A stretch of DNA of 64,000 nucleotides from the NCBI GenBank assembly GCA_945859605.1, contig OX243827.1:22864521-22928520 (forward strand), read 5' to 3'. Position numbers and translations under genes: made by a program. Positions 44,278 to 55,469 of this stretch are shown in pieces. Under the pieces are notes generated by a model. It did no database searches. It was not told where the DNA came from and was given only the letters and a program-made list of their open reading frames with translations. Source of the DNA: Lumbricus rubellus (taxonomy: Eukaryota; Annelida; Clitellata; Crassiclitellata; Lumbricidae). The stretch's first letter is position 1. Each line of letters opens with the position of its first letter.

Positions 44278-44440
44278 CATCTGTCTCTCTCCGTCTCTCT
44301 ATCTGTCTGTCCCTCTTTCCGTCCGTCCGTCCGTCTCTCCCTCCCTCCCTCCCTCCGTCCCTCCGTCGGAGGGTCCGTCCCTCCGTCCCTCCCTATCTCT
44401 CTGTCTCTGACTCTCTCTGTTTCTGTCTCTGTCTCTCTCT
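44278..44440. repeat. CTGT, CCGT and CCCT microsatellites
   Basis: CTGT/CTCT, (CCGT)n near 44320, and (CCCT)n near 44337-44396. Confidence 0.88.
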
Positions 44441-44762
44441 TACTCCATTCCTCCCTATAACCACCGTGATATATCATATTACATGTTCATCCTATGCATA
44501 TAATTATAATTATATAAAAATATATGATCACTAATAGGTCCACTCTTCCTCATGCTGCGTCATGCACTCCCACTTTGAATTGATTTGACCATCATGCATG
44601 AAATCATCAATCACAGCTGGGTAGAGATAGATAGACAGACAGAACGAGCTCTCAGAGGCCCGTATAAAAAACGGCTACCAGGTACAGTTACAATAACAGA
44701 AGCCTGATGTAATATGAAAAAAAGTATCTAGGGACAGGATAAAAATACACAATAAGTGCAAA

Positions 44763-44764
<2 letters not shown>

Positions 44765-44805
<41 letters not shown>

Positions 44806-45178
44806 CTATATTACAATTATAAATATTATAAATTATGCCTAACTCAGCCTAACTCCGATTTTATTTATGTTGTACATTATTATATTGTAATTATTATAAG
44901 AAATAATTAAATCACGGTTACTCGTCCTGAAAATTATCTCATATCTTTTTATGTACATGTATATAATTATGTTTATGTATATATATATATATATGTAATT
45001 ATTACATGCATCATATATATATATATACATATGTATGTACAATTGTACATATGCAATTATATATATATATATTTATGTATATAATTGTGTATGTAATTAT
45101 TACATGCATCGTATGTATATATATTATATATATATTATATATATATATATAAAATGTATGATATATATATATATATAC
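44765..45178. repeat. TA-rich region with (TA)n runs
   Basis: Several (TA)n runs separated by AT-rich sequence. GTAATTATTACATGCATC occurs twice (about 44995 and 45092). Confidence 0.85.
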
Positions 45179-45179
45179 G

Positions 45180-45660
45180 GATATTACTGACCGCGGACGA
45201 CGTCAAGGTGGCTGACAGTAAGTAGGCGAGGCGTGCCACAACGGACGACGATGGGCGGTGAAGATGAAGAGTATCCCCACCGTCACACACACCTCACAAG
45301 GAGGAGGTCGAGACGGAGGCAAATCCGATCGCAGGCAGCGAGGGTATATCTCCGTCGACCGACCGACCGACTGACTGACTGAGAGCCAGTAGCAGCCACC
45401 TTCTAAGGACAATCACTGACAGTCATGCAGGGAACATCGGTGGCGGCTACACGGCGGCGGTGGAGGCAGGAGCGGTGAGCGGCGTACTGCACTCAGCGGA
45501 GGCGGTATTATACTCGTCCTACTCCTACTCTGTCCATCCGTCTTTCGGTCTTTAGGGATCCATCCGTCTGTTCGTCCGTTTGTGCGTCCGTCGTTTAGGG
45601 GCTGTGTGTACGTCCTCGCTGTGTACAGTGTACACGTAGCGTTTGTACGGTAGTACAGCG
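45180..45660. other. CG-containing unique stretch
   Basis: More CG-rich than its surroundings, with CGG/GGC clusters near 45440-45480. It could hold a promoter or first exon, but no motif decides. Confidence 0.25.
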
Positions 45661-45669
45661 CCCGGCTTT

Positions 45670-46005
45670 CTTTCTCTGTGTCTGTTTGTTTTTGTGTCTC
45701 TGTGTCTCTGTCTGTCTCTGTATCTCTGTGTCTATCTGTCTCTGTATCTCTGTCTGTATGTCTCTGTATCTCTGTGTCTGTCCGTCTGTATGTCTCTGTC
45801 TATATGTCTCTGTCTGTCTGTATGTATGTCTCTGTCTCTGTCTGGCTACCTGTATGTCTGTATGTATGTGTATCTTTGTCTGTCTGTGTCTGTATCTCTC
45901 TGTTTGTATCTGTCTGTTTGTATCTGTCTGTATGTCTCTGTCTGTCTCTGTCTGTCTCTCTGTATGTATGTCTCTGTCTGTCTGTCTCTCTGCCTGTCTC
46001 TCTGC
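45670..46005. repeat. (CTGT)n/(CTGTATCT)n microsatellite
   Basis: CTGT, CTGTAT and CTCTGT units. Confidence 0.9.
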
Positions 46006-46294
46006 GCGAGAGAGCGTGTGTTTACGTATGCGCTTTGGTGCGTACGCTCAGCAATATTCGGTTCACTATTGAATGTACGACTGCACGTACGTACGTTCAG
46101 CTGTGGGCGCCAGGCTCAACACTCTCGGGCCTATAAATAGAGAGAGGGGGGAATAGAGAGAGAGAGAAGAGAGAGCTATAATATCCCGCACAATATAGAG
46201 AAAGAGCAAGGCGGGCAATCAATACGTGGCGGCCCGCACGCCTGGCTGCAGCAATATGAACGAAAGTGGCGACGCCTTGTTGTGGAGTGTGTAT

Positions 46295-46655
46295 GCGAAG
46301 GAGGAGGAGAAGGAGGAGGAGGAGAAGGAGGATGAGGAGAAGGAGGAGGAGGAGAAGGAGACGGAGACGGAGAAGGAGAAGGAGGAGTAGGAGTAGGAGG
46401 AGGAGAAGGAGAAGGAGGAGAAGGAAGAGGAGGAGGAGGAGAAAGAGGAGGAGAAGAAGAAGGAGAAGGAGAAGGAGAAGGAGGAGTGTGAGGGGAGGAG
46501 GTGGAGGAGTAGAAGGAGGATGAGAAGGAGGAGGAGTAGGAGGAGAAGAAGGAGGAAGAGAAGAAGGAGGAGAAGGAGAAGAAGGAGAAGGATGAGAAGG
46601 AGGAGGAGAAGGAGGAGAAGGAGAAAGAGACGGAGAAGGAGGACAGGGAGGAGAG
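46295..46655. repeat. (GGAGAA)n purine tract
   Basis: GGA/GAA triplets over 350 bp, nearly free of C and T on the plus strand. Able to form triplex DNA (inference). Confidence 0.95.
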
Positions 46656-46659
46656 TTAT

Positions 46660-47127
46660 AGGTGAAAGAGGATGCGTTAATATTGCTCGCTGTCGTACTG
46701 CTAAGCCGTGCGGCGAGGGTAATAAGAAGAGGGCTTTGTACTCGTGGGGTGACGCACGCAAATGACAAAGACGGGGGAAGGGGAGGGTGTACATGTGACG
46801 GAGGGTGACCCAGGGAGGGGTGACCAGGGTGGAGAGGGACGGGGAGATGCGTTGATCGACTCTTAATCGCTGGGAGCCGACGATGTTGAGTGGGGCGGAG
46901 GAAGGCGCAGCTGGGTCTCGTGACCGGGTACATAACACGGGTCGTTGAAGGAGGAAACTGGCGCTAGATAAAGGGAGTGAATTGAAGGGTGATTGAATGA
47001 AAGTGAGTGATTGAAGGGAGAGGAATGAATGAATTAATGAACGAAAGAACGAGGGTAGGAAAGAGAGAAAGAAAGAGAGAAGGAAAGAAAAAGGAATGGA
47101 AGATGGATGGAGAGTATCATGTATTGC
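46660..47127. other. Non-coding stretch with GAAT/GAAA runs
   Basis: No supported gene. Confidence 0.3.
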
Positions 47128-47702
47128 AATATCATTGATAACATGTCAATGATACCATATCATTTATACCATAATCTTGATATCATATCATGTATGCCAT
47201 ATCATTGATACCATAATCATTGATATCATATCATTGATACCATAATCATTGATATCATATCATGTATGCCATATCATTGATACCATAATCATTTATATCA
47301 TATCATTGATACCATAACCAATGATATCATATCATTTGTGCAATATAATTGATACCATATCATTGATACCATATCATTGATATCATATCATTGATACCAT
47401 ATCATCGATACCATAATCATTGACATCATATCATTTGTACAATATCATTGACAACATATCATTGATACCATACCATTTATACCATAATCATTGATATCGT
47501 ATCATTTGTGCAATATCACTGATACCATATCATTGCTATCATATCACTTGTGCCATATAATTGATACCATATCATTGATTTGATAGCATAACATTGATAC
47601 CGTATAATTGATGATGTAATCATTGATATCATATCATTTGTGCAATATCATTGATACCATATCATTGATATCATATAATTGATACCGTATCATTGATGCC
47701 AT
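47128..47702. repeat. ATATCATTGATACCAT minisatellite
   Basis: About 30 units of 16-19 bp with the core ATCATTGATACCAT and variants (ATCATTTGTGCAAT, ATCATTGATATCAT). Confidence 0.93.
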
Positions 47703-48330
47703 GCATCATTGTGCAAGTGTCTTGCTGGGGGACGCACACAGCAGTGTCATAGGTGTTTTGTTTGTAGAGTTGTAGACAGTAACAGCATTCTTGGTATGTG
47801 GGTTTAAAAGTGAATTCCGTATTATACTCAAATGAGCTGAGAATTGTTTTTTAAAAAGAATTTCTCTCTCTGTCTGTGACTGGCTGTGCTTTCTCTCAGC
47901 ACTTCTCTGACTCTCTTTGTCTCTGCCTCTCTGGCTGCTTGCCTATGTGTCTGACGTCTGCTTCGGTCTGTCTGACGTCTGTCTGTCTGTATGCCCTCAG
48001 TCATCCATCTATCCATCCATCCCGCAATAATTGTAAAGCAAAATTTCGTCAATACAATAATTCGTGCGTGTAATATATACTTAGCATTTGCAGTTCTAAT
48101 ATATATATATATATTATAGATATTATATATATACATATATATATAATATGTATATAAGAAATATCCGTCCTAATTTGCAAGTGTATGTTTTACAGACAAG
48201 CATGCAAATACGTGCAGCGGGGATAAATAGCATAAAACACACACAAGGGGCGCTATAATAAGTGCACATAAAAATAAACAAACAAACGTACATATAGGAG
48301 CATTTTGTGTGTATGTGTGCTAAGTGTGCT
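47703..48330. other. Non-coding stretch with short CTGT and TA runs
   Basis: CTGT/CTCT at 47865-47990 and (TA)n near 48098-48150. At 48239 a GGGGCGCTATAATAAGTGCAC fragment matches the tail near 37350. Confidence 0.5.
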
Positions 48331-48444
48331 CGCATATGTGTGTGTGTGTGTGTGCGTGTGTGTGTGTGCGTTCGTGTGTGTGTGTGTGCGTTCGTGTGTG
48401 TGTGTGTGTGTGTGTGCATGCATGTGTGCATGTGTGTGTGTGTG

Positions 48445-48496
<52 letters not shown>

Positions 48497-48500
48497 TGTC
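48331..48500. repeat. (GT)n microsatellite
   Basis: GT with CGT and CATG interruptions, ending in (CGTG)n. Confidence 0.95.
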
Positions 48501-48617
48501 TTTGTCCGTATACATGTGCATCTTTCTTAACGCTCATTTCGACGACCCGCGGCGCACCTGTCAAATGCCGCGCGGTCAACGGGTGCTTTGATGTTTTCTA
48601 CTGATAGCGGCGCTCAC

Positions 48618-48710
48618 AAAACACACACAAACGCGCGCACGCGCACACATACACACACACGCACACACACGCACACATACACACACAAATGCACACACGC
48701 ACACACACGA
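48618..48710. repeat. (CA)n/(CG) microsatellite
   Basis: CACACA and CGCGCA units. Confidence 0.9.
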
Positions 48711-49039
48711 AATCGTCGATTTATGGATACGCCATGTGCAGCAGTTCTGCATTGTTTTTTTTTAATTGAGAAATATTATGTGCAGCACCTTCACGCCAGA
48801 AAGATGCACGCTTTCAGCTGGGGCTTTGGAGACTCTTTGCTTTCTATATTAAATTTTCTCTTTACCCATAGTAGGACGTTGCGTTTTATAAGATGACTCT
48901 GTAGCATTGTAAATAATATAAACTAACACCGTATCCTCGTGTAATTGTAATTGTAATCAAGACAATTTATATAGCATCATCGGTACTGTAGCAGCCTTAT
49001 ATGTGGCTTAACGTAACGCGATATATTAGTGCAATAACA

Positions 49040-49220
49040 CAGCAGCATAATATAAGATTTCACGACATGGCAATTTAACATAACAGCATAGCATGACAGC
49101 ATAACATGACAACATAAAATAACATAGGACGACAAAATAGCATAACAACATAGCATAACAACATAGCATATAATAACATAAAATAGCAACGTAGCAACTT
49201 AATATAACAGAATAACGTAA
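49040..49220. repeat. ACATAACA minisatellite
   Basis: Degenerate CATAACA/CATAGCA units. They resume at 49522-49625 on the far side of the foldback element, which therefore inserted into this array. Confidence 0.85.
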
Positions 49221-49223
49221 CAA

Positions 49224-49521
49224 CAGGGTGAGAATTGCCGGGGGGGTTGGGGGGTTCAACCCCCCAGTCTTTCCTAGATCCCCATGTTAAAGCAGTATGA
49301 TAATTGTGGAAAAATAACTGGGGGGTTGGCCTATGATAAACTTGAAATTGGGGTATGAAAAACATACTTTAACGTGGGGCTCTAAAAATGACTGGGGGGT
49401 TGAACCCCCCCCCAACCCCCCCGGCAATTCTCACCCTGTGTTAAAGTATGTTTTTCATACCCCAATTTCAAGTTTATCATAGGCCAACCCCCCAGTTATT
49501 TTTCCACAATTCTCATACTGC
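49224..49521. mobile_element. Foldback MITE with duplicated inverted interior
   Basis: Two sets of inverted repeats overlap. CAGGGTGAGAATTGCCGGGG with CAACCCCCC at the left (49224-49266) is inverse to 49389-49438. The interior at about 49285-49367 is inverse to 49439-49521. The second pair begins exactly where the first ends. No coding content. Confidence 0.85.
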
Positions 49522-49683
49522 GTAACAACATAACAGCACATGACAACATAACATGAGTCATACATGACAACGTAACATAACAACGCAACATAACAACCCA
49601 GAAAACAACATAGCCTATAACCTAACAGTGGCTGTTGTAACTTTTAACTGACGGTCTTCGTCGGCTAAGCGCGTGTGTGTGTA

Positions 49684-49795
49684 TTTGCAGTTTAACGTCA
49701 CTGTGTGGTAACAAAGACCATTAGCGACGCCATCCTCCTTTATCCATGCTTGAGACTGGCAATGGCAGAGTGCAACCAGTGGCGAAGTGCGTCGG
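49684..49795 (+). repeat. Unclassified SINE-like family, copy 4
   Basis: GCAGTTTAACGTCACTG, CCATCCTCCTTTATCCATGC and GCAGAGTGCAACCAGTGGCG. Confidence 0.65.
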
Positions 49796-49991
49796 CTAAG
49801 CAGCTTCTTGTATTCACTTTGCTCTACCGACAAAGGATTAATTACTCTCCAGCCATCTAGCGATCGAATACGCACAACTGCCTACCTACCAATGGCTACC
49901 ATTTATACACTATCACACATTGCTAACAGTCAGAAGCCGAGACTCGGACTTTCTTTAACATCGGGTGGCAAGGCAAAGTCTGGAGCTACGG

Positions 49992-50136
49992 CAGGGCTTA
50001 AAGTGTGGCAGGACGGTCATGGACGGCGTCCTGGCACTTAATTTCAAATCTCTATGCCGTCCTGCCACTTATTTGGCCAGCACACCTGAAAATGTAAGGG
50101 CCGTTAAGGCACTTTTTAAAAACACTTTTAGTACTA
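49992..50136. mobile_element. hAT-type MITE, GTGGCAGGACG family, exact 8-bp TSD
   Basis: It starts CAGGGCTTAAAGTGTGGCAG and ends ACACTTTTAGTACTA. AGCTACGG stands at 49984-49991 and 50137-50144. The interior includes GGACGGCGTCCTGGCACTTA and matches 61124-61300. Confidence 0.9.
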
Positions 50137-50144
50137 AGCTACGG

Positions 50145-50745
50145 TAAGCCTGGTTGGCCCAAGGTATGCGTCAATGCAAGGGGAGGGGCATACGGTACGA
50201 TTAGGTTTGAGAAGATAAAATGATAAATAAAGATCGAGGAAGGTATCTAATGGAAGGTAATTATCATCGTAATCTACAGCTTATAAAGCACAACTCGAAA
50301 GTCAGCGCAGGGCACCAGCTTATTCACGAGCGACGATGCAGCCTGCATCGTCGATCATGCAGCTACCCAGAGTGAGAGTCTCTCTTGCGTAAAGTTTGGT
50401 AATGTAAAATAAGGTCATATGCATCAAACAATCAGCCATTTTTATTTACTGAATCTTCGTAATTTTTACTGCGATAGAATAAAAAGCCATATCAATGGAA
50501 TCAATGCGGATGATTTTAAAACTACAGTAGTGCCCTCTTGCGAATGAACCGATCATCGCCGCGGTTACATAGCCCTCTGGCGAATGAAGCTGTTGAGACG
50601 CATAGCAACTTGCTGCACCAGCTAATACTGAATAGCATGCGATTGGCGAGCACAACATCACTCTTCCATTATGTCGTAAGCGAGGAAAAGGAAATTGACC
50701 AGAAAATAGAGCAACTATCTTGAATGATAATGCTATCGACCTCAA
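50145..50745. other. Unique non-coding stretch
   Basis: TGCCCTCTTGCGAATGAACC and AGCCCTCTGGCGAATGAAGC (about 50531 and 50570) form a short direct repeat. No gene is supported. Confidence 0.35.
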
Positions 50746-50837
50746 TATATATATTTATGTATCTATAATTATATATTATAATTGTATGTATATATATATA
50801 TGTAATATTGTCCTTAATATGGACGGAGGGAGAGAGC

Positions 50838-51000
50838 GAGGTAGGTAGGTAGGTAGGTAGGTAGGTAGGGAAACAGGGAGGGATGGAGGGTCTCAGGGAT
50901 GTATGGATGATGGATGGATGTTTGGATGAATGGCTGGAAGAATGATATAGAGATGGTGTGAGGATGTATGGATGGATAGAGGGATGGAGGTTTGCAAGTA
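50838..51000. repeat. (GGTA)n and (GGAT)n microsatellites
   Basis: (GGTA)n at 50840-50868, then degenerate GGAT/GGAG. Confidence 0.9.
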
Positions 51001-51082
51001 TGGATGTATGCATGCATTCGTAATTGGATGGAGTCAGAGAGACGAAGAGGAGAGAGAGAAGCGGGGAGACAGAGAGTCAAAT

Positions 51083-51083
<1 letters not shown>

Positions 51084-51149
<66 letters not shown>

Positions 51150-51161
51150 GGCGATTATGGT

Positions 51162-51228
<67 letters not shown>

Positions 51229-51256
51229 TCAGACAGACAGAGTCAGACAGACAGAG
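51084..51256. repeat. (GACA)n microsatellite
   Basis: Two pure GACA runs of about 16 and 12 units separated by GGCGATTATGGTTA. Confidence 0.96.
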
Positions 51257-51710
51257 ATCGTATAAGCATCAATCTTTTAAATGTCTAATTGTCTCTGCAT
51301 GGGGCCACACAGAAGTCGCTGCAGGCAGCTATGAGATAATATACCAACTTGATTTTAGTACCTTACACGTGCGTAAATAACGAGATAAATTGAAAATCCG
51401 ATGAGCGTATGCTGATGTAAAAGCGATCACAACCTTCTTAGATCGAACGGAAAGCCTGAGGTCTTCTAGATAGTGGACCCTGCAGAGACAGAAAGAGATG
51501 ATGGTGATGGTGGTGATTGGCGAGCATCGCGAAGGTACGGAGAAATTCTGGAATTAAGAACGGAAGTCATTCCAGAGTTGGTGGATGGAAATGAGTAGTG
51601 ATTGTGGAACGAGAAAGTGAAATTGTTGGGTGGTTGTTCAATGAACCTTTATGGGTGGTGGTTGTGGTTGGATGGCACAGAGTTATGACTATATACGCTA
51701 GCTTTCCAGC
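51257..51710. other. Unique non-coding stretch
   Basis: No supported feature. A (GGTGAT)n patch lies near 51500 and GGTGGTTG words near 51630-51670. Confidence 0.3.
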
Positions 51711-51980
51711 CATGGGCGGAGACCTAAGGGGGACAGGGGGATGGTCCCCCTCCCCCAATGGAGGTGTTGGGGGGGGAACGGCCCATGTATTTGCCCCCTC
51801 CCCCCAATCGTTAAGTGTCTGGAGTGAAAAAAGGTCATCAACTTTTTAATAGAAAGTGTTCTTGACTTTTCGGCCAGATGACTAAGAAAGGGTCGTCAGA
51901 AATTTTTTCCCAGCAAAAGATGGAAATTTTTTGCGACCTTTTCTTCGCCCCCCTTCCTCCAAGTCTCAGCCTATGTTTCC
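51711..51980. mobile_element. Possible MITE with GGGCGGAG start and G/C runs
   Basis: CATGGGCGGAGACCTAAGGG starts like the 1809 family but the interior differs. The far end has CCCCCCTTCCTCCAAGTCTC. Ends not settled. Confidence 0.35.
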
Positions 51981-52455
51981 AGCTATAGCCTACTTATAAT
52001 ACTTGTTCCCGTATTATAGCTTTCAAGCGCACTATGCGATGTCAGACTTCCATTTTGAGCAGGTCGAACCAGGGTTATGGAAGGAATTCAGCAGGTCATA
52101 GAAATTCAATCTGAGGAAGATACTGAAAATTTCACAGAGTTTTGGTCAGGTCATGAGGCAGGTCAATATTAAAATAAGCAGTAGGCCTATAATATGTCAA
52201 ATGACACGCCACAACCTGAGATGGCGCCGCCAATGTATTATGCACATTATGCAGGCGCCACTGTATTATAGGCCTACTGTGTAGGTTATACGCTATAAGC
52301 TTATTATACATGTAATATACAGCGTCCTTTCTGTTACGGCGCCATGGAAATTATCGTTGCTATTTGCTGTTTGCAATTATTGTAAATTTACATTTATAGA
52401 GCGACACTAGGAGTTTCAGAGACCTTGTTTCCTGAAGACCAAAGTCAGTGTTATC
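51981..52455. other. AT-rich non-coding stretch
   Basis: No supported gene. Several TAGGCCTA words (about 52184, 52271). Confidence 0.3.
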
Positions 52456-52765
52456 ACTGACAAATAGGGGTAGTGTTAGTGTTAGGGTTAGGGTTGCTGT
52501 TATGGTTAGTGTTAGGGGTAGGTTAGCGTTTATGCTATGGGGTTGGTGCTATGGTTAGTGTTATAAGGGTAGGTTAGTGTTAGGGTTGGTGCTATGGTTA
52601 GTGTAAGTGTTCGGGTTGGTGTTAAGGTTAGTGCTAGGGCTAGGGGTTAGGATTGGTGTTAGGGTTGGGTTAGTGTGTAGGTTAGTGTTAGGCTCTTTGG
52701 GTTAGTGTTATCTTTAGGATTAGGTCTAGTGATAGGATTAGTGTGGCTATAGGGTTAGTGATATA
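52456..52765. repeat. Degenerate GTTAGTGTTAGGG repeat, telomere-like
   Basis: Units of GTTAGTGTTAGGG and GTTAGGGTTGGTGTTA over 300 bp, including one exact TTAGGGTTAGGG near 52482-52496. It is degenerate and interstitial, not a chromosome end. Confidence 0.85.
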
Positions 52766-53036
52766 GGGTTCTGGTAGTATAGCCTAAGAGTTATGGTTCT
52801 CAGGCGTTTCAGAAGGGAAAGAGGAAGGGTAAGGAACTGAACCCCCAAGTCTTTCTTAAGACGTAAAGTCCTAATTACCTATAATAATTATGCCCCAAAT
52901 CTACACAAGCTTAAATCATTTATCTTTCGACAGTTTTCATTCTGCCTGTAATACCCTGTATGTCGAAGATGTCAGCTATATAGAGGGGAACTGACCGCAA
53001 CAAGCAGAACTGATGACCTATGCGTACTCCACTACT

Positions 53037-53127
53037 TCCAGATAGTACCAGTCCCAAGCCTGGGCAAAGGAGGAGGGTGACTTAGCGACCTGGCGGCCAT
53101 AAGCGCTCGTTCAACAATGGAAATCGC
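53037..53127 (-). repeat. Unclassified SINE-like family, copy 5
   Basis: Contains CCAGTCCCAAGCCTGGGCAA, AGGAGGAGGGTGACTTAGCG and CGTTCAACAATGG, the inverse order of copies 2-4. Confidence 0.6.
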
Positions 53128-53299
53128 TATGGGCATTGGGCAAACCAGCGAAATTCCGACGTATACTCTCATGAGTACTCTACTCTAGGTCTGCACCAGC
53201 ATTATTTAATTTTCCTCTAGCGAAATGATTAGAATCGTTCAAAGGCGAACACAAGCACGCCATATCTATGTAGGTATACAACTATACATACACATAGCC

Positions 53300-53345
53300 T
53301 ATGCATCACACATATATATATATATATATTATATATATATATATG
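53300..53345. repeat. (TA)n microsatellite
   Basis: Two TA runs. Confidence 0.9.
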
Positions 53346-53880
53346 TATTCAATTCTGTGTAGGTTATTTATATTCTCATTTCTATGCATATACAGCAACC
53401 GTAGACACGTGGGAAAAATTCCCTTTGAGCCGAAACAGGGGTCGCCGCGTTTTAGCAACGGGTTATCGCGTGAATATGACTCAAGTCACTTATTATATTA
53501 TCAGCAGCGCTTTCCCGTACCGTACGAGCTCCCACATTGAAACCCACAACAATCATATCCATGGAGATCACGAATGTATAGGGGCCAGGCGGGCGAGGGT
53601 AGGGTGGGGGAGGGAGGTGTGAGGGTGGGGGTGTCTCTGTGGGCGTTTTGTGTTAAGGTTCAAAGGTGTTGCTTGTTAATATCGTCAGATATTGGAAATG
53701 GTTTTAGGCTGACGACAAACAGGATTGGAAATTAACGCAGTGTGTGTACGTTGACTTTGTCGCGTTCAAGTAACACATTATTTTAACCGATGAAAACCTA
53801 TTTGGCATATGGCCCCCTCACTGTCTCTGTCTCTGTATGTGATTCAGTTTCTCTGTCTGCCTCTGTCTCTCCCTCCACCT
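53346..53880. other. Unique non-coding stretch
   Basis: No supported gene. A G-rich GGGTGGGGGAGGGAGG patch lies near 53598-53630. Confidence 0.3.
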
Positions 53881-53882
53881 TC

Positions 53883-53883
<1 letters not shown>

Positions 53884-53951
<68 letters not shown>

Positions 53952-54245
53952 CCGTCCGTCCATCCATCCATCTATCCGTCTGTCCGTCTATCCATCCATC
54001 CGTCTATCCGTCTATCCATCCATCCATCCGTCCGTCCGTCCGTCCGTCCGTCCGTCCGTCCGTCCGTCCGTCCGTCCGTCCGTCCGTCCGTCCGTCCGTC
54101 CGTCCGTCCGTCCGTCCGTCCGTCCGTCCGTCCGTCCGTCCGTCCGTCCGTCCGTCCGTCCGTCCGTCCGTCCGTCCGTCCGTCCGTCCGTCCGTCCGTC
54201 CGTCCGTCCGTCCGTCCGTCCGTCCGTCCGTCCATCCATCCATCT
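53884..54245. repeat. (CTAT)n-(CTGT)n-(CCAT)n-(CCGT)n compound microsatellite
   Basis: It ends in an uninterrupted CCGT run of about 51 units (54028-54231), one of the purest and longest tracts in the window. Each unit carries one CG. Confidence 0.97.
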
Positions 54246-54439
54246 ATCTCTGTGTCTATGTGTCTGTGTCTCTCTGTCTCTGATTGTGTGTGTCTGTGTC
54301 TCTCTCTGAGTCTATGTGTCTGTCTGTGTGTCTCTGTGTCTGTCTGTCTGTCTGTCTGCCCGTATACATTTAAAAGTTATTGTTTCGGTTCTTAAGTTTA
54401 TTATTTCTCCGAAGTATGTTTGTCTTCATGCTTCCTTCT

Positions 54440-54649
54440 CTCTCTTCCAGTTTGCTGCATCCTCTCAGATCCTCTGATCGGCTTGACCTCTTTGTTCCCC
54501 GCGTCAGGACCGCCATGGCTCGATCCAGATGCTTTGCATGCATAGGTCGGGTTAGGAATGGACTTCCACCATCAGTTCACTCCGACTTTCTCTTTGGTAG
54601 TCTTTCCACATCTTTTTCTCGCCTCAAACCCTGCCCTTTTTTCTGAAGG
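54440..54649 (+). mobile_element. LINE reverse transcriptase C-terminal fragment
   Basis: The plus-strand frame reads LRSSDRLDLFVPRVRTAMAR, then SRCFACIGRVRNGLPPS and SLSTSFSRLK, ending TGA. This is the common LINE C-terminal pattern (LRS..., IGP.WN.LP...). Upstream RT sequence is absent. Confidence 0.7.
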
Positions 54650-54789
54650 GTCGATAGCACTGGCAGACCTATATAGGCCCCTAATCGGCGTGTGCGTGTG
54701 TGTGAGTGAGTGATAAGCCATGAATTGAATTCAACCTGGAGGAATTTACTTATTATAGCGTCTTTCATCAAACCTTTATAGAAGCGTAT

Positions 54790-55242
54790 ATGCATGGAAA
54801 TGGAAAGCTAAACAGAAGTCTCAAGAAACGAATGATAAAAACACTGGTGTGGAGTGTGGTGTTGTATGGTTCCGAAACCTGGACCATGAGAAAAGAAGAC
54901 ATAAAGAAAATCGAAGCGTTTGAAATGTGGACGTGGAGAAGAATGGAGAAGATCAGCTGGACGGAACACAGAACAAATGAGGAAGTGCTGGAAAGGGTAG
55001 GAGAGGAAAGAACAATGATAAAAACAATCAGAGAAAGGCATAAGAATTGGATAGGGCATATTCTAAGAGGAGACAGTCTGGTGAAAACGGTGTTAGAAGG
55101 ACAAATGGAGGGGAAACGAACAAGAGGAAGACCCCGACAGATGTTGCTGGACACTCTGATGAAGAAGATCGGATATCAGAAACTAAAGGAGAAGGCCCAG
55201 CGGAGGGAAGAGTGGCGACATTGGACAGCCGAACCTGCCTAG
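54790..55242 (+). mobile_element. Non-LTR retrotransposon RT C-terminal domain fragment
   Basis: An open 151-codon frame reads MIKTLVWSVVLYGSETWTMR, AFEMWTWRRMEKISWTEHRT, NWIGHILRGDSLVKTV and GKRTRGRPRQMLLDTL. These blocks are typical of the region after the reverse-transcriptase palm in RTE-like and related LINEs. The palm with the catalytic FADD/YADD is missing, so it is 5' truncated. It is followed by an A-rich stretch (about 55330-55400) that could be a tail. Confidence 0.82.
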
Positions 55243-55309
55243 GGGCAGAGAACCAGAAGAAGATATGCATGGTAGCAATACGCCAAGTGAGTTTTAAACT
55301 GCCCTACAT

Positions 55310-55469
55310 AGATGTAAAAAACGATGGAAACGGAAAAAAAAAATGAAAAAACGTCCATTTATTCGAAAAAATAAAAATCGAAAAAAACGGAAATGGAAAA
55401 TAATTTGACTTTTTACATCTTAAACTGCATTTTAAACTTAAAACCCTTGTTTACTTACTACATGTAGGC
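55310..55469. other. A-rich stretch before the hAT-like element
   Basis: AAACGGAAAAAA and similar words resemble 58030-58120 on the other side of the element. An outer repeat pair is possible but not proven. Confidence 0.3.

Noticed and set aside
54710..54789. An upstream start for the LINE fragment at 54790.
   Set aside because: No reverse-transcriptase motifs lie upstream. The fragment is 5' truncated.
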